A stretch of 44,213 nt of DNA from an uncultured Bacteroidales bacterium. Its GTDB lineage: Bacteria; Bacteroidota; Bacteroidia; Bacteroidales; UBA3663. A program made the position numbers and the translations under genes. Where the stretch lies: contig CALBPV010000008.1 of NCBI GenBank assembly GCA_937899265.1, positions 1 to 44,213 on the forward strand, in the 5' to 3' direction. Below the pieces are notes generated by a model that saw only the letters and a list, made by a program, of their open reading frames with translations, was not told the origin of the DNA and did no database searches. Of the stretch, positions 1-8,712 are shown piece by piece. Within the stretch, counting starts at the first letter, position 1. The number at the start of each line of letters is the position of its first letter.

Positions 1-2
1 TG

Positions 3-1850
3 GGCGACCCCTACGGCTTCTGGATGTACAACCGCTATGTGTATAAGAACGGAGGGCAGACAAGCAACGTGATGACTACGAAGAGTGCAAAAGTTAGTGA
101 AGTGCTTACGCCTACTGCCCCTGGTGATGATGTTGCAATCTCATTGGAGAGTCCAAGTGCCACGCATCCAGAATATGCCATCTACGAACTCTTACCGGGC
201 AACACCGATGGATACTTCAAGGTACAGACACTGACCGCCCAGGGCGGCACACCTTATTATATAGATAACAGTTCGGGCACGGTGACACTCCAGTCTTCGT
301 CCTCTACGGAGTGGACCTTCGGACTGAGCGAGGCGCAGTTGAAGCCCTACTACGACCGTGCAGACTATGTGGGAGGATTGAATACGACAGGCAAGACAGC
401 ATACGAGGGTGCTGCCAACTTAATGGCAAAGCAGGCTATTGTGTATAATGATGCCAACATCGTCAGCTATGCCCCGGGCTACTACCGCTTGCACAATCTG
501 CCCAATTCCGACGGCATCACCACACCTCGCTATATGAGCGGCTATCTGCATGAGATAGAGAAGACGGCGGGGGACCGAAGCACAGCCATCCCCATGCACT
601 TCTACAGTCGTATGGGCGTAAGCACCACATTCGAGGTTCTGGAAAGTGGCTACACCGAAACTGCTGCTACATGCGGATTGATTCCCATTCCCGCAACAGA
701 GTATGACCCATCCACCATCTTCCGCTTTACCGGTGCTGCTGGTACTGCAAATATGCAGACGCAGGGACTCAATGTCATAGAGAACAAAATGGGAACGGGT
801 TCTGCTACAAATTTCAATATTACCGACATTGGCGGCGCAACTGTGTTGATACATGATAACAATGACTCTCCCAGCAGTAGAAATTACCTGTATTATAACG
901 GTTCTAACAAGTATGACATAGGTTATAGTAACAAAACTGCTTTTGGAGCGACTTTGACAGACAAGACCAAGTGGTGCATGGAGCCTGCCAACAAGACAGG
1001 TTTGTATGTCGAGACCCACAGCGGCGGTGAGGAGGCAGTGCTTACAGACCTCTGGTACTACAGTTCGCTGTGTGTGCCATTCGACTTGCTGATTGCAAAC
1101 AAGAATGAAGCCGATAGTCTCCACTCTTCCAATGCATATACCTGTGTTGCTGCTGATTCACCTTGGAGTGAAAACGGATTGCATCCGAAGCCTATCGGTA
1201 ATTACAATACAGCAGGAACATATAAGGACAATGACTACTTCGTTCCTGCCGGAACGCCCGTGCTGTTCTCTACGAAGCGAGCTACGTCGTATATCAAGGC
1301 AACGATTCCTACCACTTCGCCGTCAACGGCCATCAGCACCATCTTCTCATACGAGTATCTGGAGCAGTTGCTGATGCCATACGATGATAACAGACGCGTC
1401 TATGTATTTGGTCCCAAAATGGAGGGAACAATGACGCTGAATGCAGATGGCACCATCACCGCCGTACTGCCTTCATTAGGCAATACCAACGTGGGCTTCC
1501 ACATCAATGCCAACCCGAACAAAGAACTAGGCTTAACGAGGGCTTCATGGACTCGCAACAACTACTATGTCCTCCACAATAAGATTTACTACCGTGCAGG
1601 CGGCAGCGGTGCCACCGCCAGACCGGATCAGACCCGCAGCATCGACTTTATCCCCGTGCGTTTCGAGCACGACGGAGAGGGACCGATTGACGAGAAGGAG
1701 GATTGGATGCCCGCACAGGGCGACGACCGCATATACGACCTTCAGGGACGTTGTGTGGCCGGCGAGCAGGAGGTGGAGGACGGCAGCTGGAAACAACACC
1801 TCTCCCCGGGCATCTACATCATCAACGGCAAGAAGTTCATGATGAGATAA
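3..1850 (+). CDS. Large secreted/surface protein, C-terminal part (5' end off the window)
   Basis: The frame is open from base 3 (GDPYGFWMYNRY...), so the methionine at base 24 is internal and the true start lies upstream. About 615 residues are visible, rich in Tyr, Asn, Thr and Gly, without membrane segments, as expected of an exported beta-rich protein. The last 40 residues (RIYDLQGR, then LSPGIYIINGKK) match the terminal segment common on large exported proteins of Prevotella and relatives, similar in style to type IX sorting domains. The opening GDPYGF...YNR resembles repeat units of very large Prevotella surface proteins; this is from memory. No catalytic motif is seen, so function is unknown. 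The middle part (about 700-1200) is more AT-rich than the neighbouring housekeeping genes. A strong hairpin follows the stop. Confidence 0.75.
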   Translation, partial: GDPYGFWMYNRYVYKNGGQTSNVMTTKSAKVSEVLTPTAPGDDVAISLESPSATHPEYAIYELLPGNTDGYFKVQTLTAQGGTPYYIDNSSGTVTLQSSSSTEWTFGLSEAQLKPYYDRADYVGGLNTTGKTAYEGAANLMAKQAIVYNDANIVSYAPGYYRLHNLPNSDGITTPRYMSGYLHEIEKTAGDRSTAIPMHFYSRMGVSTTFEVLESGYTETAATCGLIPIPATEYDPSTIFRFTGAAGTANMQTQGLNVIENKMGTGSATNFNITDIGGATVLIHDNNDSPSSRNYLYYNGSNKYDIGYSNKTAFGATLTDKTKWCMEPANKTGLYVETHSGGEEAVLTDLWYYSSLCVPFDLLIANKNEADSLHSSNAYTCVAADSPWSENGLHPKPIGNYNTAGTYKDNDYFVPAGTPVLFSTKRATSYIKATIPTTSPSTAISTIFSYEYLEQLLMPYDDNRRVYVFGPKMEGTMTLNADGTITAVLPSLGNTNVGFHINANPNKELGLTRASWTRNNYYVLHNKIYYRAGGSGATARPDQTRSIDFIPVRFEHDGEGPIDEKEDWMPAQGDDRIYDLQGRCVAGEQEVEDGSWKQHLSPGIYIINGKKFMMR

Positions 1851-1885
1851 CGGACGAGACTTGTGCCTCGATATGGTATCATGTC

Positions 1886-1920
1886 AAGGGCGGGGTCGGG
1901 TCGAAGCCCGGCCCCGCCTT
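1886..1920. terminator. Bidirectional hairpin terminator between convergent genes
   Basis: Arms GGCGGGGTCGGG (1889-1900) and CCCGGCCCCGCC (1907-1918) pair over 12 bp with one G-U, around a 6-nt loop, flanked by A/T pairs and a T-rich tail. It lies between the stop of the surface protein and the DUF2851 stop at 1923, so it can serve both. Confidence 0.8.
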
Positions 1921-1922
1921 CT

Positions 1923-3272
1923 TTATAGCCGGATGCTCTTGAGGAGCCAGCATCCGATGCGGCAGCGCATACACTTGCGGAACTGGCAGTAGTTCTTATA
2001 GAGATGGAGCAGGGCTTGCGATTCGAGGGCGTTTTGAACGGGAAGGCCGGCCTTACGCCATGCCTCAACGTAACGGTTGTATTCGGCCGGAATATTTTCA
2101 AGCATCATCATGGCACGTTCCACCATCTCTTCATTCCCTTTCCATTGTCCGTATGCCAGGAGAATGGGCACGGCGGCGTTGATGACCAACGACTGACGGG
2201 TAGCGAGGCCCAATCCGGAGGGCAGACCCGTACGGGAGTCCGATGGCACGGCTTGCCCCGCAGGCTCAAGTTCGAAATGTTCGCGCCAATAAGGCGAAGG
2301 CGAGACTTTGAAAAGGTCGAGCAGAGCGTTGACACTCGGAGCCTCCAACACTTCCTCGAAGAGACGCGGATGATGGCACAGCAGCGCTGCCAGCAAGGCC
2401 ATGCGCGACTGGGGATTGGCCTGCGGCCTTGTACGTGAGAATTTCCACGACACAGCAGGCAGCGGCGTGAGAGAAAACTTCGCCCGCAGAAAAGCATACT
2501 CCCGACGGAGGGAGACAAGATAGTCCGATGTCTCCGACAATTCAGACGACTCCGACAACTCCGATTTCCCTTTTCCACCTCCTTCGAGCCAACCGCCCTG
2601 CCCGAGAAGCAAGGCTTCGACCTGAAGGGGATTGTCGAGATGATGGAGGATGCAACTGTAGGGAAGCGAGCGGGCCAGCCTTTCGCAGGCATCGCTGTTG
2701 GTGCCGGTACCGAAGGCGCGGCAGAGGATGACCCAAAAGGCAGAGGGCCAGGACTCCATGCGGTCTTCGATAAGGTCGCGCACACGCTTCACCTTGTCGA
2801 GCATGCGCTGAACCGCCAACGAGGTTTCCCAATCGCGCAGCACGATGGCCGGCAACGTAGGCAAATCGGACGCACAGGATACCGACATGAGGGCTCCGCC
2901 CCCGTTGGAGGTGAGAGATCTGTATTTGTCGATGACAGGCTGCGGAACGGTCATCACCACCGTATGGAGGGGATGTCCGTTGGCATCGGTGACCGGGACA
3001 TCAGGCTCAAGCACAACGTGGAGAATAACACTGTCGTAAGCCACGTCGCGGTCGTGCCGGTGACGGTACCAATCGCTGGCCTTGACATGCATCTCGACAT
3101 TGCCGGCCCAAACGGTGCCGTCAATGCGCACTTTGGCATTGAAGAAGTCGGGGCCTGTCTCAAGGTTTCTCAACCCGGGATTGAGCACTTCAATTTCACT
3201 CCCGTCAACGGAGCGAAGCGTCAAAAACAGCCGCTGCTGCCAGACGTAATACATCAGGGATTCCATAGACAA
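1923..3272 (-). CDS. DUF2851 family protein
   Basis: This 449-residue protein is recognised by its N-terminal block (residues about 5-75: LMYYVWQQRLF, then NPGLRNLETGPDFFNAKV and GNVEMHVKASDW), which is characteristic of DUF2851, a Bacteroidetes family of unknown biochemical role. No signal peptide or membrane helix is seen, so it is probably cytosolic. A low-complexity Ser/Glu stretch (KSELSESSELSETSD, around residues 235-250) lies mid-protein and may be a flexible linker. It is the last gene of the minus-strand series beginning with bamD, 55 bases after DUF4954. The ATG at 3272 gives MSMESLMYY; a start two codons later is equally possible. Confidence 0.85.
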   Translation of the reverse strand: MSMESLMYYVWQQRLFLTLRSVDGSEIEVLNPGLRNLETGPDFFNAKVRIDGTVWAGNVEMHVKASDWYRHRHDRDVAYDSVILHVVLEPDVPVTDANGHPLHTVVMTVPQPVIDKYRSLTSNGGGALMSVSCASDLPTLPAIVLRDWETSLAVQRMLDKVKRVRDLIEDRMESWPSAFWVILCRAFGTGTNSDACERLARSLPYSCILHHLDNPLQVEALLLGQGGWLEGGGKGKSELSESSELSETSDYLVSLRREYAFLRAKFSLTPLPAVSWKFSRTRPQANPQSRMALLAALLCHHPRLFEEVLEAPSVNALLDLFKVSPSPYWREHFELEPAGQAVPSDSRTGLPSGLGLATRQSLVINAAVPILLAYGQWKGNEEMVERAMMMLENIPAEYNRYVEAWRKAGLPVQNALESQALLHLYKNYCQFRKCMRCRIGCWLLKSIRL

Positions 3273-3327
3273 ACAGACAAAGGGAACAACGGGCGGGAGG
3301 AAAGTCTCCCCCCGCCCGAAAAAGGGA

Positions 3328-5319
3328 TTATAATTTGGCCAACAGAGCGTCGATGAGGGCCTCTTCGGCCTCTGTCTCTTTCATTACGGAGAGACAGGTG
3401 GAGTCAGTCTCAAGCGTTCCCATGCCGGTCTCGAAGTCGGAGGTGCATGCTGCTTCGTCTCCGTCGAGTCCGTACATCATGCGGGCGGTCTGATTGAACT
3501 CCTTGTCGGCATCGAGACGCAACATGAACTGAGCGTGATGGAGCCGGTGACGGAGGTCTTCGAGGCGGCTCCGTTTGTCGTCGGCACCGGCCGTCACGGG
3601 ATTGAAGCCGAAGAATTCGCGCAGTGCGCGGCTCTGCCAGTTCCATTCCCAGCGGTCCAACAGGTCGCGGTCGGGCAGGAGAGTCCGGCTCAAGGCTTCG
3701 CAGGCTTCCGCAGGCGAAACTTCGAGTGCCGCCTCAATGCCGTCCTTCAACTCGGCAAGGGGATAATAGCCGCCCATGAGGTCGGTCCACTCGCCCGTGC
3801 CCGATTCGTCGGCCTCGACAGGGAGACCTGCGACGGCACGACGGAGCCAAGCTCCGAAGAGATAGCGGAAGAGGGCATCGGTGTAGAGTTCGATGCCGTG
3901 ATGGATATTCTTGTTGGTGATATAGCAATCCTGATAGAGACGACCCTCACAGGGATGTCCGAGGGGCGAAAGCCAGTGGACGGCTTCTTCCTGCTGCAAG
4001 TTCCGGAGCAGCCGAACACCGGCGATGAGACGTCCTGCCGTGAAGGGACTGAATGTGGCCGACGAGAGCGGAGCGGTGTCGGCACCCCATGCGGCAGAAC
4101 GTTTCTTCCACTTGGCTTCATCGCGCACGGTGCCGATACTGCGAAGGGCCAAGCCGGGAACAACGATGGTCTTGCCCTGTCCGTCGATGATGTAGGAGAA
4201 GGGCAGGAGACTGAGGTCGAAGTGCGACATGTGGTGACCCAGAACGGTGGAGAAAGCACCGATGCGGGCGGGCCAGAAGAGATAGGACGAAGAACCGCAC
4301 TTGGCTCCGCGTTCCAGCATACCGTATTTGTTGGGGCCGAGTTTATAGCTGTGGTTGCTCTGGTTGCTGCCCGAACCGGCATTGAAGAACGAGGTCTGGG
4401 TGGCTATCATGAGCGTGGCTTTGTGGTGGGACACCGAGAATGGGCCTGCCAACAGGGAACACGTCTCGCCGGCGGCGAAATGCGAACCCTGGAAGAAAGC
4501 ACTCTCCTGGGCCAACAGACCGTGTTCGAGAATGGCGTATGGTCCCACATAGGAACGAAGCACCGACACCTGGTTGAAAACCTCGGCATCGCGGTCGATG
4601 ACACACTCGGAGGCAAACACTCCTGCTCCGACGAGGGCACGCGAACCGACATAACAATCCCTCACAACACCGGCATCCTGCAAACGGGCTCCGGCACAGA
4701 CATAGACATTGCGAACCTCCTTACAGCCTGTGACACGGGCTCCCTCGCCGATGTAACCGACGGAAGAAACGTAGGGTGCCGCAATGGCCTTGACCATCGC
4801 CTCGGTCTGACTGTCGAACTGCGGGGAACGGTGGCTGTAATAGGTGAGCACGTATGCCAACTGCGGGAAAAGGCCGGGGAAGACAGGCAGCGGACGGGCA
4901 CCCGTCTCGGAAAGTACGCTGATGACGAGACCGACAGAGAAAGAACTCTCGCCCGACATGGAAATCTCGCCCACATCGGAAAGTACGGCTCCGTCGGCTA
5001 CCACATAGTCGGAAAGGCCGCGCCGGATGCCGGAGATGTAACAGTCGTTGCCCACAGTGACATTGGAAAGCACAGCATCGGAGATGCCGCTGGGAACGCG
5101 AACACGGGGAGAGAGTTCACATAAAGCACGAAACCTCCCCAGGCTCACACGGCCAGAGAAGGTTACGCGACGGAGACGGGAGGTCTCGAATCCGGGATCC
5201 ACCTGAACAGAAGTCCAATCTTCAGCCTGACAGCCTTGCGACTCCAGTGCGGAGATTTCGTCGGCCGTAAGGGCGCGGTAGGTACGTTCCCCAAGGGAAA
5301 ACAAAGAGGAGGGTTTCAT
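3328..5319 (-). CDS. DUF4954 family protein (left-handed beta-helix type)
   Basis: The 663-residue protein matches DUF4954, found almost only in Bacteroidetes. Residues about 60-330 are built of short hexapeptide-like turns (for example GEGARVTGCKEVRNVYVCAG and ALVGAGVFASECVID), the pattern of the left-handed beta-helix of sugar-nucleotide acyltransferases and pyrophosphorylase C-termini. A helical C-terminal half follows. Acyltransferase or nucleotide-sugar activity would be inference from fold only. It starts 15 bases after the DUF4293 gene and is followed after 55 bases by DUF2851, so it is very probably co-transcribed with both. Confidence 0.85.
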   Translation of the reverse strand: MKPSSLFSLGERTYRALTADEISALESQGCQAEDWTSVQVDPGFETSRLRRVTFSGRVSLGRFRALCELSPRVRVPSGISDAVLSNVTVGNDCYISGIRRGLSDYVVADGAVLSDVGEISMSGESSFSVGLVISVLSETGARPLPVFPGLFPQLAYVLTYYSHRSPQFDSQTEAMVKAIAAPYVSSVGYIGEGARVTGCKEVRNVYVCAGARLQDAGVVRDCYVGSRALVGAGVFASECVIDRDAEVFNQVSVLRSYVGPYAILEHGLLAQESAFFQGSHFAAGETCSLLAGPFSVSHHKATLMIATQTSFFNAGSGSNQSNHSYKLGPNKYGMLERGAKCGSSSYLFWPARIGAFSTVLGHHMSHFDLSLLPFSYIIDGQGKTIVVPGLALRSIGTVRDEAKWKKRSAAWGADTAPLSSATFSPFTAGRLIAGVRLLRNLQQEEAVHWLSPLGHPCEGRLYQDCYITNKNIHHGIELYTDALFRYLFGAWLRRAVAGLPVEADESGTGEWTDLMGGYYPLAELKDGIEAALEVSPAEACEALSRTLLPDRDLLDRWEWNWQSRALREFFGFNPVTAGADDKRSRLEDLRHRLHHAQFMLRLDADKEFNQTARMMYGLDGDEAACTSDFETGMGTLETDSTCLSVMKETEAEEALIDALLAKL

Positions 5320-5334
5320 ATAGAGGGAAATAAA

Positions 5335-5829
5335 TTAACGGCGACGCAGGGGGCGAAGACGGTCGGCTGCCTCAAGCAACCATTTGTCGCGACGCACATA
5401 GCGGACGGCCATAACCATACAGAAGAAACTGAGCGCAGGCATCACGAAGAGAACCATCTGATAGCCGACCTCTGCCGGCTGAGAGAAAAGTCCGCTCAGC
5501 ATCGCCTCGTACTGCGACGACTGCCAGAAGAACAGACCGTAAAAGAGGAGGTCAAGGACGGCAGTGTAAATCAGCAGACGGGTCTGCAGTTCCAACTTGC
5601 GGTAGAGGAAGAGGGTGACTAACGGGAGGACAAACATGACGACAAGCGCCAACAGAATGGCCCAACCCATCTCATCGAACGGCACCTCGGGCGTGAGGCT
5701 CGTCAGTCCGAAAGCCGTGAACTGGAAGGTGGCCTCAGGCACGCTGTAGGATGCCAGTGGAAAGAGAAAAAGCATCAGAACGGCCACCGCACCCGCCAAC
5801 ATATACAAGGACTGAATGCGCTGTATCAT
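5335..5829 (-). CDS. DUF4293 family inner-membrane protein
   Basis: The 164-residue protein begins MIQRIQSLYMLAGAVAVLML and has four hydrophobic segments (about residues 8-27, 52-74, 82-104 and 117-140), matching DUF4293, a small four-helix membrane protein family of Bacteroidetes with no known function. The C-terminus is basic (RRDK...RLRPLRRR) and probably cytosolic. It sits 17 bases downstream of rpoZ and 15 bases upstream of the DUF4954 gene. A rpoZ-DUF4293 pairing is, as I recall, conserved in Bacteroides. Confidence 0.85.
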   Translation of the reverse strand: MIQRIQSLYMLAGAVAVLMLFLFPLASYSVPEATFQFTAFGLTSLTPEVPFDEMGWAILLALVVMFVLPLVTLFLYRKLELQTRLLIYTAVLDLLFYGLFFWQSSQYEAMLSGLFSQPAEVGYQMVLFVMPALSFFCMVMAVRYVRRDKWLLEAADRLRPLRRR

Positions 5830-5846
5830 AGGAGGCGGCTGTGGGG

Positions 5847-6215
5847 TTAGAACGTCATTTCGTCACGACGGCTGTTGCCGCTGGAGAGAGTATCGTTCTG
5901 GGCAGAATTCATGCGCCAATAGACGTTGCCGTCATGATACTCCTGTGTGGCAATGAGCGTGGGCTTGGGGAGTTTCTCATAGTAGCGGGAAATCTCTATC
6001 TGCTCACGGTTCTCGGTCACCTCTTCGAGGGCATCGTTGTTGGTGGAAAACTCTTGGAGCTTCTTGTCGAGGTCGTGCTTCATCTCGGTGGAAATCTGAT
6101 TGGCACGACGAGCAATAATCTCGACGGTTTCATAGATGTTGCCGGTGTCCTCACAGAGGGCAATGACATCACGCGTCACGGTGTTGAGGGGCGCATTGGT
6201 TTTCTTATAATCCAT
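5847..6215 (-). CDS. rpoZ: DNA-directed RNA polymerase omega subunit, Bacteroidetes type
   Basis: This 122-residue protein (MDYKKTNAPLNTVTRDV..., then IARRANQISTEMKHDLDKKL) matches the divergent omega subunit of Bacteroidetes, longer than the proteobacterial form. The RRANQI segment corresponds to the conserved part of omega that clamps the beta-prime C-terminus. The C-terminal third is charged and probably flexible. It lies directly after bamD (44-base gap), an arrangement known from other Bacteroidales, and before DUF4293. Confidence 0.85.
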   Translation of the reverse strand: MDYKKTNAPLNTVTRDVIALCEDTGNIYETVEIIARRANQISTEMKHDLDKKLQEFSTNNDALEEVTENREQIEISRYYEKLPKPTLIATQEYHDGNVYWRMNSAQNDTLSSGNSRRDEMTF

Positions 6216-6259
6216 ACGTATAAATTAAAATTGTTTTGTCGGTGAAAAGAGACGGAACA

Positions 6260-7081
6260 TCAATCCTGATATTTCTTCATCAACCTCTCGATGTGGCTGA
6301 AGTCGGAGTTGACTTCCTTGGTATATTTGGAAGCCGGGAAATCGTTGGTGAAGGTGAAATATTCGTCATAAGCCTCGCGCAGGCGGTCGGCTTTTTTCTC
6401 GTCGATACTGTTGACGGCTGCTTCGTAGCGGGCCTTGAAAATGATGTAGGAAAGGTCCTCGACATGCTTGGAGTAGGGATAGTCGTTGACGGCATTGCGG
6501 GCCGTAATGACAGCACTCTCGTAGTTGTTGCCCATGTAGGAACCCAGGTTGAGATAGAGTTTGGCCGAGAGGTATTCCTTGTAGCAAAGACGGTCGCTGA
6601 GTTCCATGCGGAGCACGGTGGCACTGTCGGCATACTGCGAACGGGGATAAACCTCGAGGAAGGAATCGAACTCCTTGATGGCACGACGGGTAGTGCTCTG
6701 GTCGAGGCGGGGGTCGGGAGAGTCCTTGTAGTCGCCGACAGCCATGAGAAAACGGCATCGCTCAGTCCTCTCGCTGGAAGGATAACTGTTGCAGAAGCGG
6801 GCGAAATACTCGCCGGAAGAAACATAGTCCTCCATCATGTAGTAGCTCATCGCGTAGAGATAGAGCGCTTCCTCGGCCTTCTCGGTGCCGCGATAGATGG
6901 GCACGACATCGCCCAGGAGGGTGGCTGCCTTCATATATTTTCCGCTCTCGTAGTACATCTTGGCATACTCGTACTTCTCATCGACATCGGTACTTTTGAG
7001 GATGCGGTTGTACTCGCTGCAGGCGGTACCGACTACCGCCAGAAGGAGAGCTGCAAATACGTAATATATCTTTCGAAACAT
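6260..7081 (-). CDS. bamD: Outer membrane protein assembly factor BamD (lipoprotein)
   Basis: BamD is the lipoprotein partner of BamA that helps insert beta-barrels into the outer membrane. The start at 7081 (MFRKIYYVFAALLLAVVGTAC) is chosen because it gives a proper lipoprotein signal with the acylated Cys at residue 21, and the promoter box at 7140-7147 rules out the more upstream in-frame start. The mature 273-residue protein carries tetratricopeptide-like helices (YEYAKMYYESGKYMKAATLL, later YPYSKHVEDLSYIIFKARYE) typical of BamD. It heads a five-gene minus-strand operon with rpoZ. Confidence 0.9.
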   Translation of the reverse strand: MFRKIYYVFAALLLAVVGTACSEYNRILKSTDVDEKYEYAKMYYESGKYMKAATLLGDVVPIYRGTEKAEEALYLYAMSYYMMEDYVSSGEYFARFCNSYPSSERTERCRFLMAVGDYKDSPDPRLDQSTTRRAIKEFDSFLEVYPRSQYADSATVLRMELSDRLCYKEYLSAKLYLNLGSYMGNNYESAVITARNAVNDYPYSKHVEDLSYIIFKARYEAAVNSIDEKKADRLREAYDEYFTFTNDFPASKYTKEVNSDFSHIERLMKKYQD

Positions 7082-7103
7082 ATTGTTTATAAAACCAAAA
7101 TCA

Positions 7104-7139
7104 CAGCGCATTCGAGCCAAAAGGGCACAAAATGCGCTG
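7104..7139 (-). other. 5'-leader hairpin of bamD
   Basis: A perfect 9-bp inverted repeat (CAGCGCATT at 7104-7112 with AATGCGCTG at 7131-7139, 18-nt loop) lies at the expected transcript start, upstream of the bamD ATG. It has no T-tract, so it is not an obvious terminator; it may stabilise the 5' end of the message. Confidence 0.45.
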
Positions 7140-7171
7140 CAAATATAGCGTTTTCCGCTCAAAAAACCAAA
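7140..7171 (-). promoter_or_regulatory. Promoter of the bamD-rpoZ operon
   Basis: Read on the minus strand, a TTTG -33 element (7168-7171) and a TATATTTG -7 box (7140-7147) are separated by 20 bases, the Bacteroidetes primary-sigma layout. Transcription would start near 7133, giving a 5' leader of about 50 nt. Confidence 0.7.
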
Positions 7172-7257
7172 TTTCAGAGGAATTTGTTAACGAAAAATGG
7201 CTCTTTGGAGGGATTTTTTAACGCAGAGGCATCAAAATGGAGGGAAAACCGGCCATT

Positions 7258-8562
7258 TCAAGGCAGATAATCGCAAGGTTCTTCGCCGATGATGAGACGG
7301 AGTTGGTTGCGCAGCATGGCATCCTGTTCGAAGAGACTGTGGACAGGCGTTTCCCCGGGTTCATGCATCGGGCTCTTGAAGTAGAAAGAGAGCCAACGCT
7401 GAATGCCCTTCATGCCGCAACGCTTGGCGAGGTCGGCCAAGAGGACGAGGTCGAGCAGAAGCGGGGCAGCTAGAATGGAATCGCGGCAGAGGAAATCCAC
7501 CTTGATTTGCATGGGATAGCCCATCCACCCGAAGATGTCGATATTGTCCCAACCCTCCTTGTTGTCGTTGCGGGGAGGATAGTAATTGATGCGCACCTTG
7601 TGGTAGATGTCGCCGTAGAGATCGGGATATTTCTCCGGCTCGAGGATGGAGTCGATGACGGAAAGTTTGGAGACCTCCTTGGTCTTGAAAGACCCCGGGT
7701 CATCGAGCACCTCTCCGTCGCGGTTGCCGAGGATATTGGTCGAGAACCAACCTCGGAGACCGAGCATACGGGTATGGAAAGCGGGAGCCAGGACCGTCTT
7801 CATCATCGTCTGTCCGGTCTTGTAATCCTTGCCGCAAATGGGCACATTCATGCGGTCGGCCAATTCGAACATCGCAGGCATATCGACCGTGAGACCGGGA
7901 GCCCCGTTAATGAAGGGTGCGCCCTCGGAAATGGCGGCATAGGCGTAGCACATCGAAGGAGCCACCTCGGGACTGTCGGCCTTCATGGCAGCCTCCAGAC
8001 TGTCAAGGCTCGCATGGGTCTCGGAGAGCGGGATATAAGACTCGGTGGAAGCGGCCCAGATGACCACCACGCGCTCACAGCCGTTCCGAGCCTTGAAATC
8101 GCGGATATCCTGGCGGAGCCGCAGCATCAGCTCCCACTTGGAACCTCCCTCCTTGATCCAGGTGCCGTTGAGACGACGGATAAACGAAGGGTCGAAAACG
8201 CCCTGCATGGGTTTTATCTCCCGGGCCTCGTCGGCTACGAGATTGATATCCTTCTCCTCAAGCACCCGAGCATGCATGGCACCGTCCCATACCGAATCGG
8301 GGAAGATGTCCCAACCGCCGAAGACGAGTTGATTCAGCGAAGCGAGAGGTACCATATCTCGAATGAACCCTTCGCGGGCTTCTGCACCCTTGCCCACCCG
8401 GAGACGTGACATCTGGGTGATGGAGCCAATGGGTTTGGCCAAACCTTTGCGGGCAGCCAATGTGCCTATGACAAACGTAGTGGAGACAGCTCCGCTCAAT
8501 CCTACTATCAAAACTCCCAACTTGCCGTCGGGACTTGAAACTTGTATCTTATTCATTGACAT
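7258..8562 (-). CDS. myo-Inositol-1-phosphate synthase (inositol-3-phosphate synthase)
   Basis: This enzyme converts glucose-6-phosphate to myo-inositol phosphate using NAD. The N-terminus has the NAD-binding motif (GVLIVGLSGAVSTTFVIGTL), followed by KPIGSITQMSRLR, FGGWDIFPDSVWDGAM, KPMQGVFDPSFIRRLNGT and VVIWAASTESYIPLS, all characteristic of Bacteroidetes MIPS. Length is about 434 residues, normal for the family. The promoter box at 8581-8588 excludes the longer reading frame; the ATG at 8562 or the one at 8556 is the start, and AGGT six bases upstream favours 8562. In Bacteroides this enzyme starts inositol phospholipid and inositol sphingolipid synthesis; here it stands alone, without phosphatidylinositol-phosphate synthase next to it. 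Confidence 0.9.
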   Translation of the reverse strand: MSMNKIQVSSPDGKLGVLIVGLSGAVSTTFVIGTLAARKGLAKPIGSITQMSRLRVGKGAEAREGFIRDMVPLASLNQLVFGGWDIFPDSVWDGAMHARVLEEKDINLVADEAREIKPMQGVFDPSFIRRLNGTWIKEGGSKWELMLRLRQDIRDFKARNGCERVVVIWAASTESYIPLSETHASLDSLEAAMKADSPEVAPSMCYAYAAISEGAPFINGAPGLTVDMPAMFELADRMNVPICGKDYKTGQTMMKTVLAPAFHTRMLGLRGWFSTNILGNRDGEVLDDPGSFKTKEVSKLSVIDSILEPEKYPDLYGDIYHKVRINYYPPRNDNKEGWDNIDIFGWMGYPMQIKVDFLCRDSILAAPLLLDLVLLADLAKRCGMKGIQRWLSFYFKSPMHEPGETPVHSLFEQDAMLRNQLRLIIGEEPCDYLP

Positions 8563-8580
8563 GTACCTGTTTTCAACGCG

Positions 8581-8588
8581 CAAAGATA
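8581..8588 (-). promoter_or_regulatory. -7 box for the inositol-phosphate synthase gene
   Basis: TATCTTTG on the minus strand, followed by GCG, 19 bases upstream of the chosen start. No clear TTTG -33 element is seen. The predicted leader is only about 12 nt. Confidence 0.55.
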
Positions 8589-8683
8589 CGCTATTTTTCG
8601 GAGACAGGAGCATAAAAGTGCATAAATATCACATAAATTGCAATATTTTGGCTTTTAATGACCTGTTTTTCAAAAAGTTTTCT

Positions 8684-8691
8684 TATATTTG
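8684..8691 (+). promoter_or_regulatory. -7 box for the ECF sigma factor gene
   Basis: TATATTTG followed by C. It overlaps a TTG at 8689 that could be mistaken for a start; since transcription should begin near 8698, translation must start at the ATG at 8713. Confidence 0.6.
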
Positions 8692-8712
8692 CTGCCAAAA
8701 TTCAACTACAGC

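Noticed and set aside
3535..5124. 529-codon plus-strand ORF opposite DUF4954
   Set aside because: No recognisable domain; the minus-strand DUF4954 protein fits its family and operon.
8689..8712. TTG start for the sigma factor
   Set aside because: The TTG is part of the -7 promoter box and would not be transcribed.
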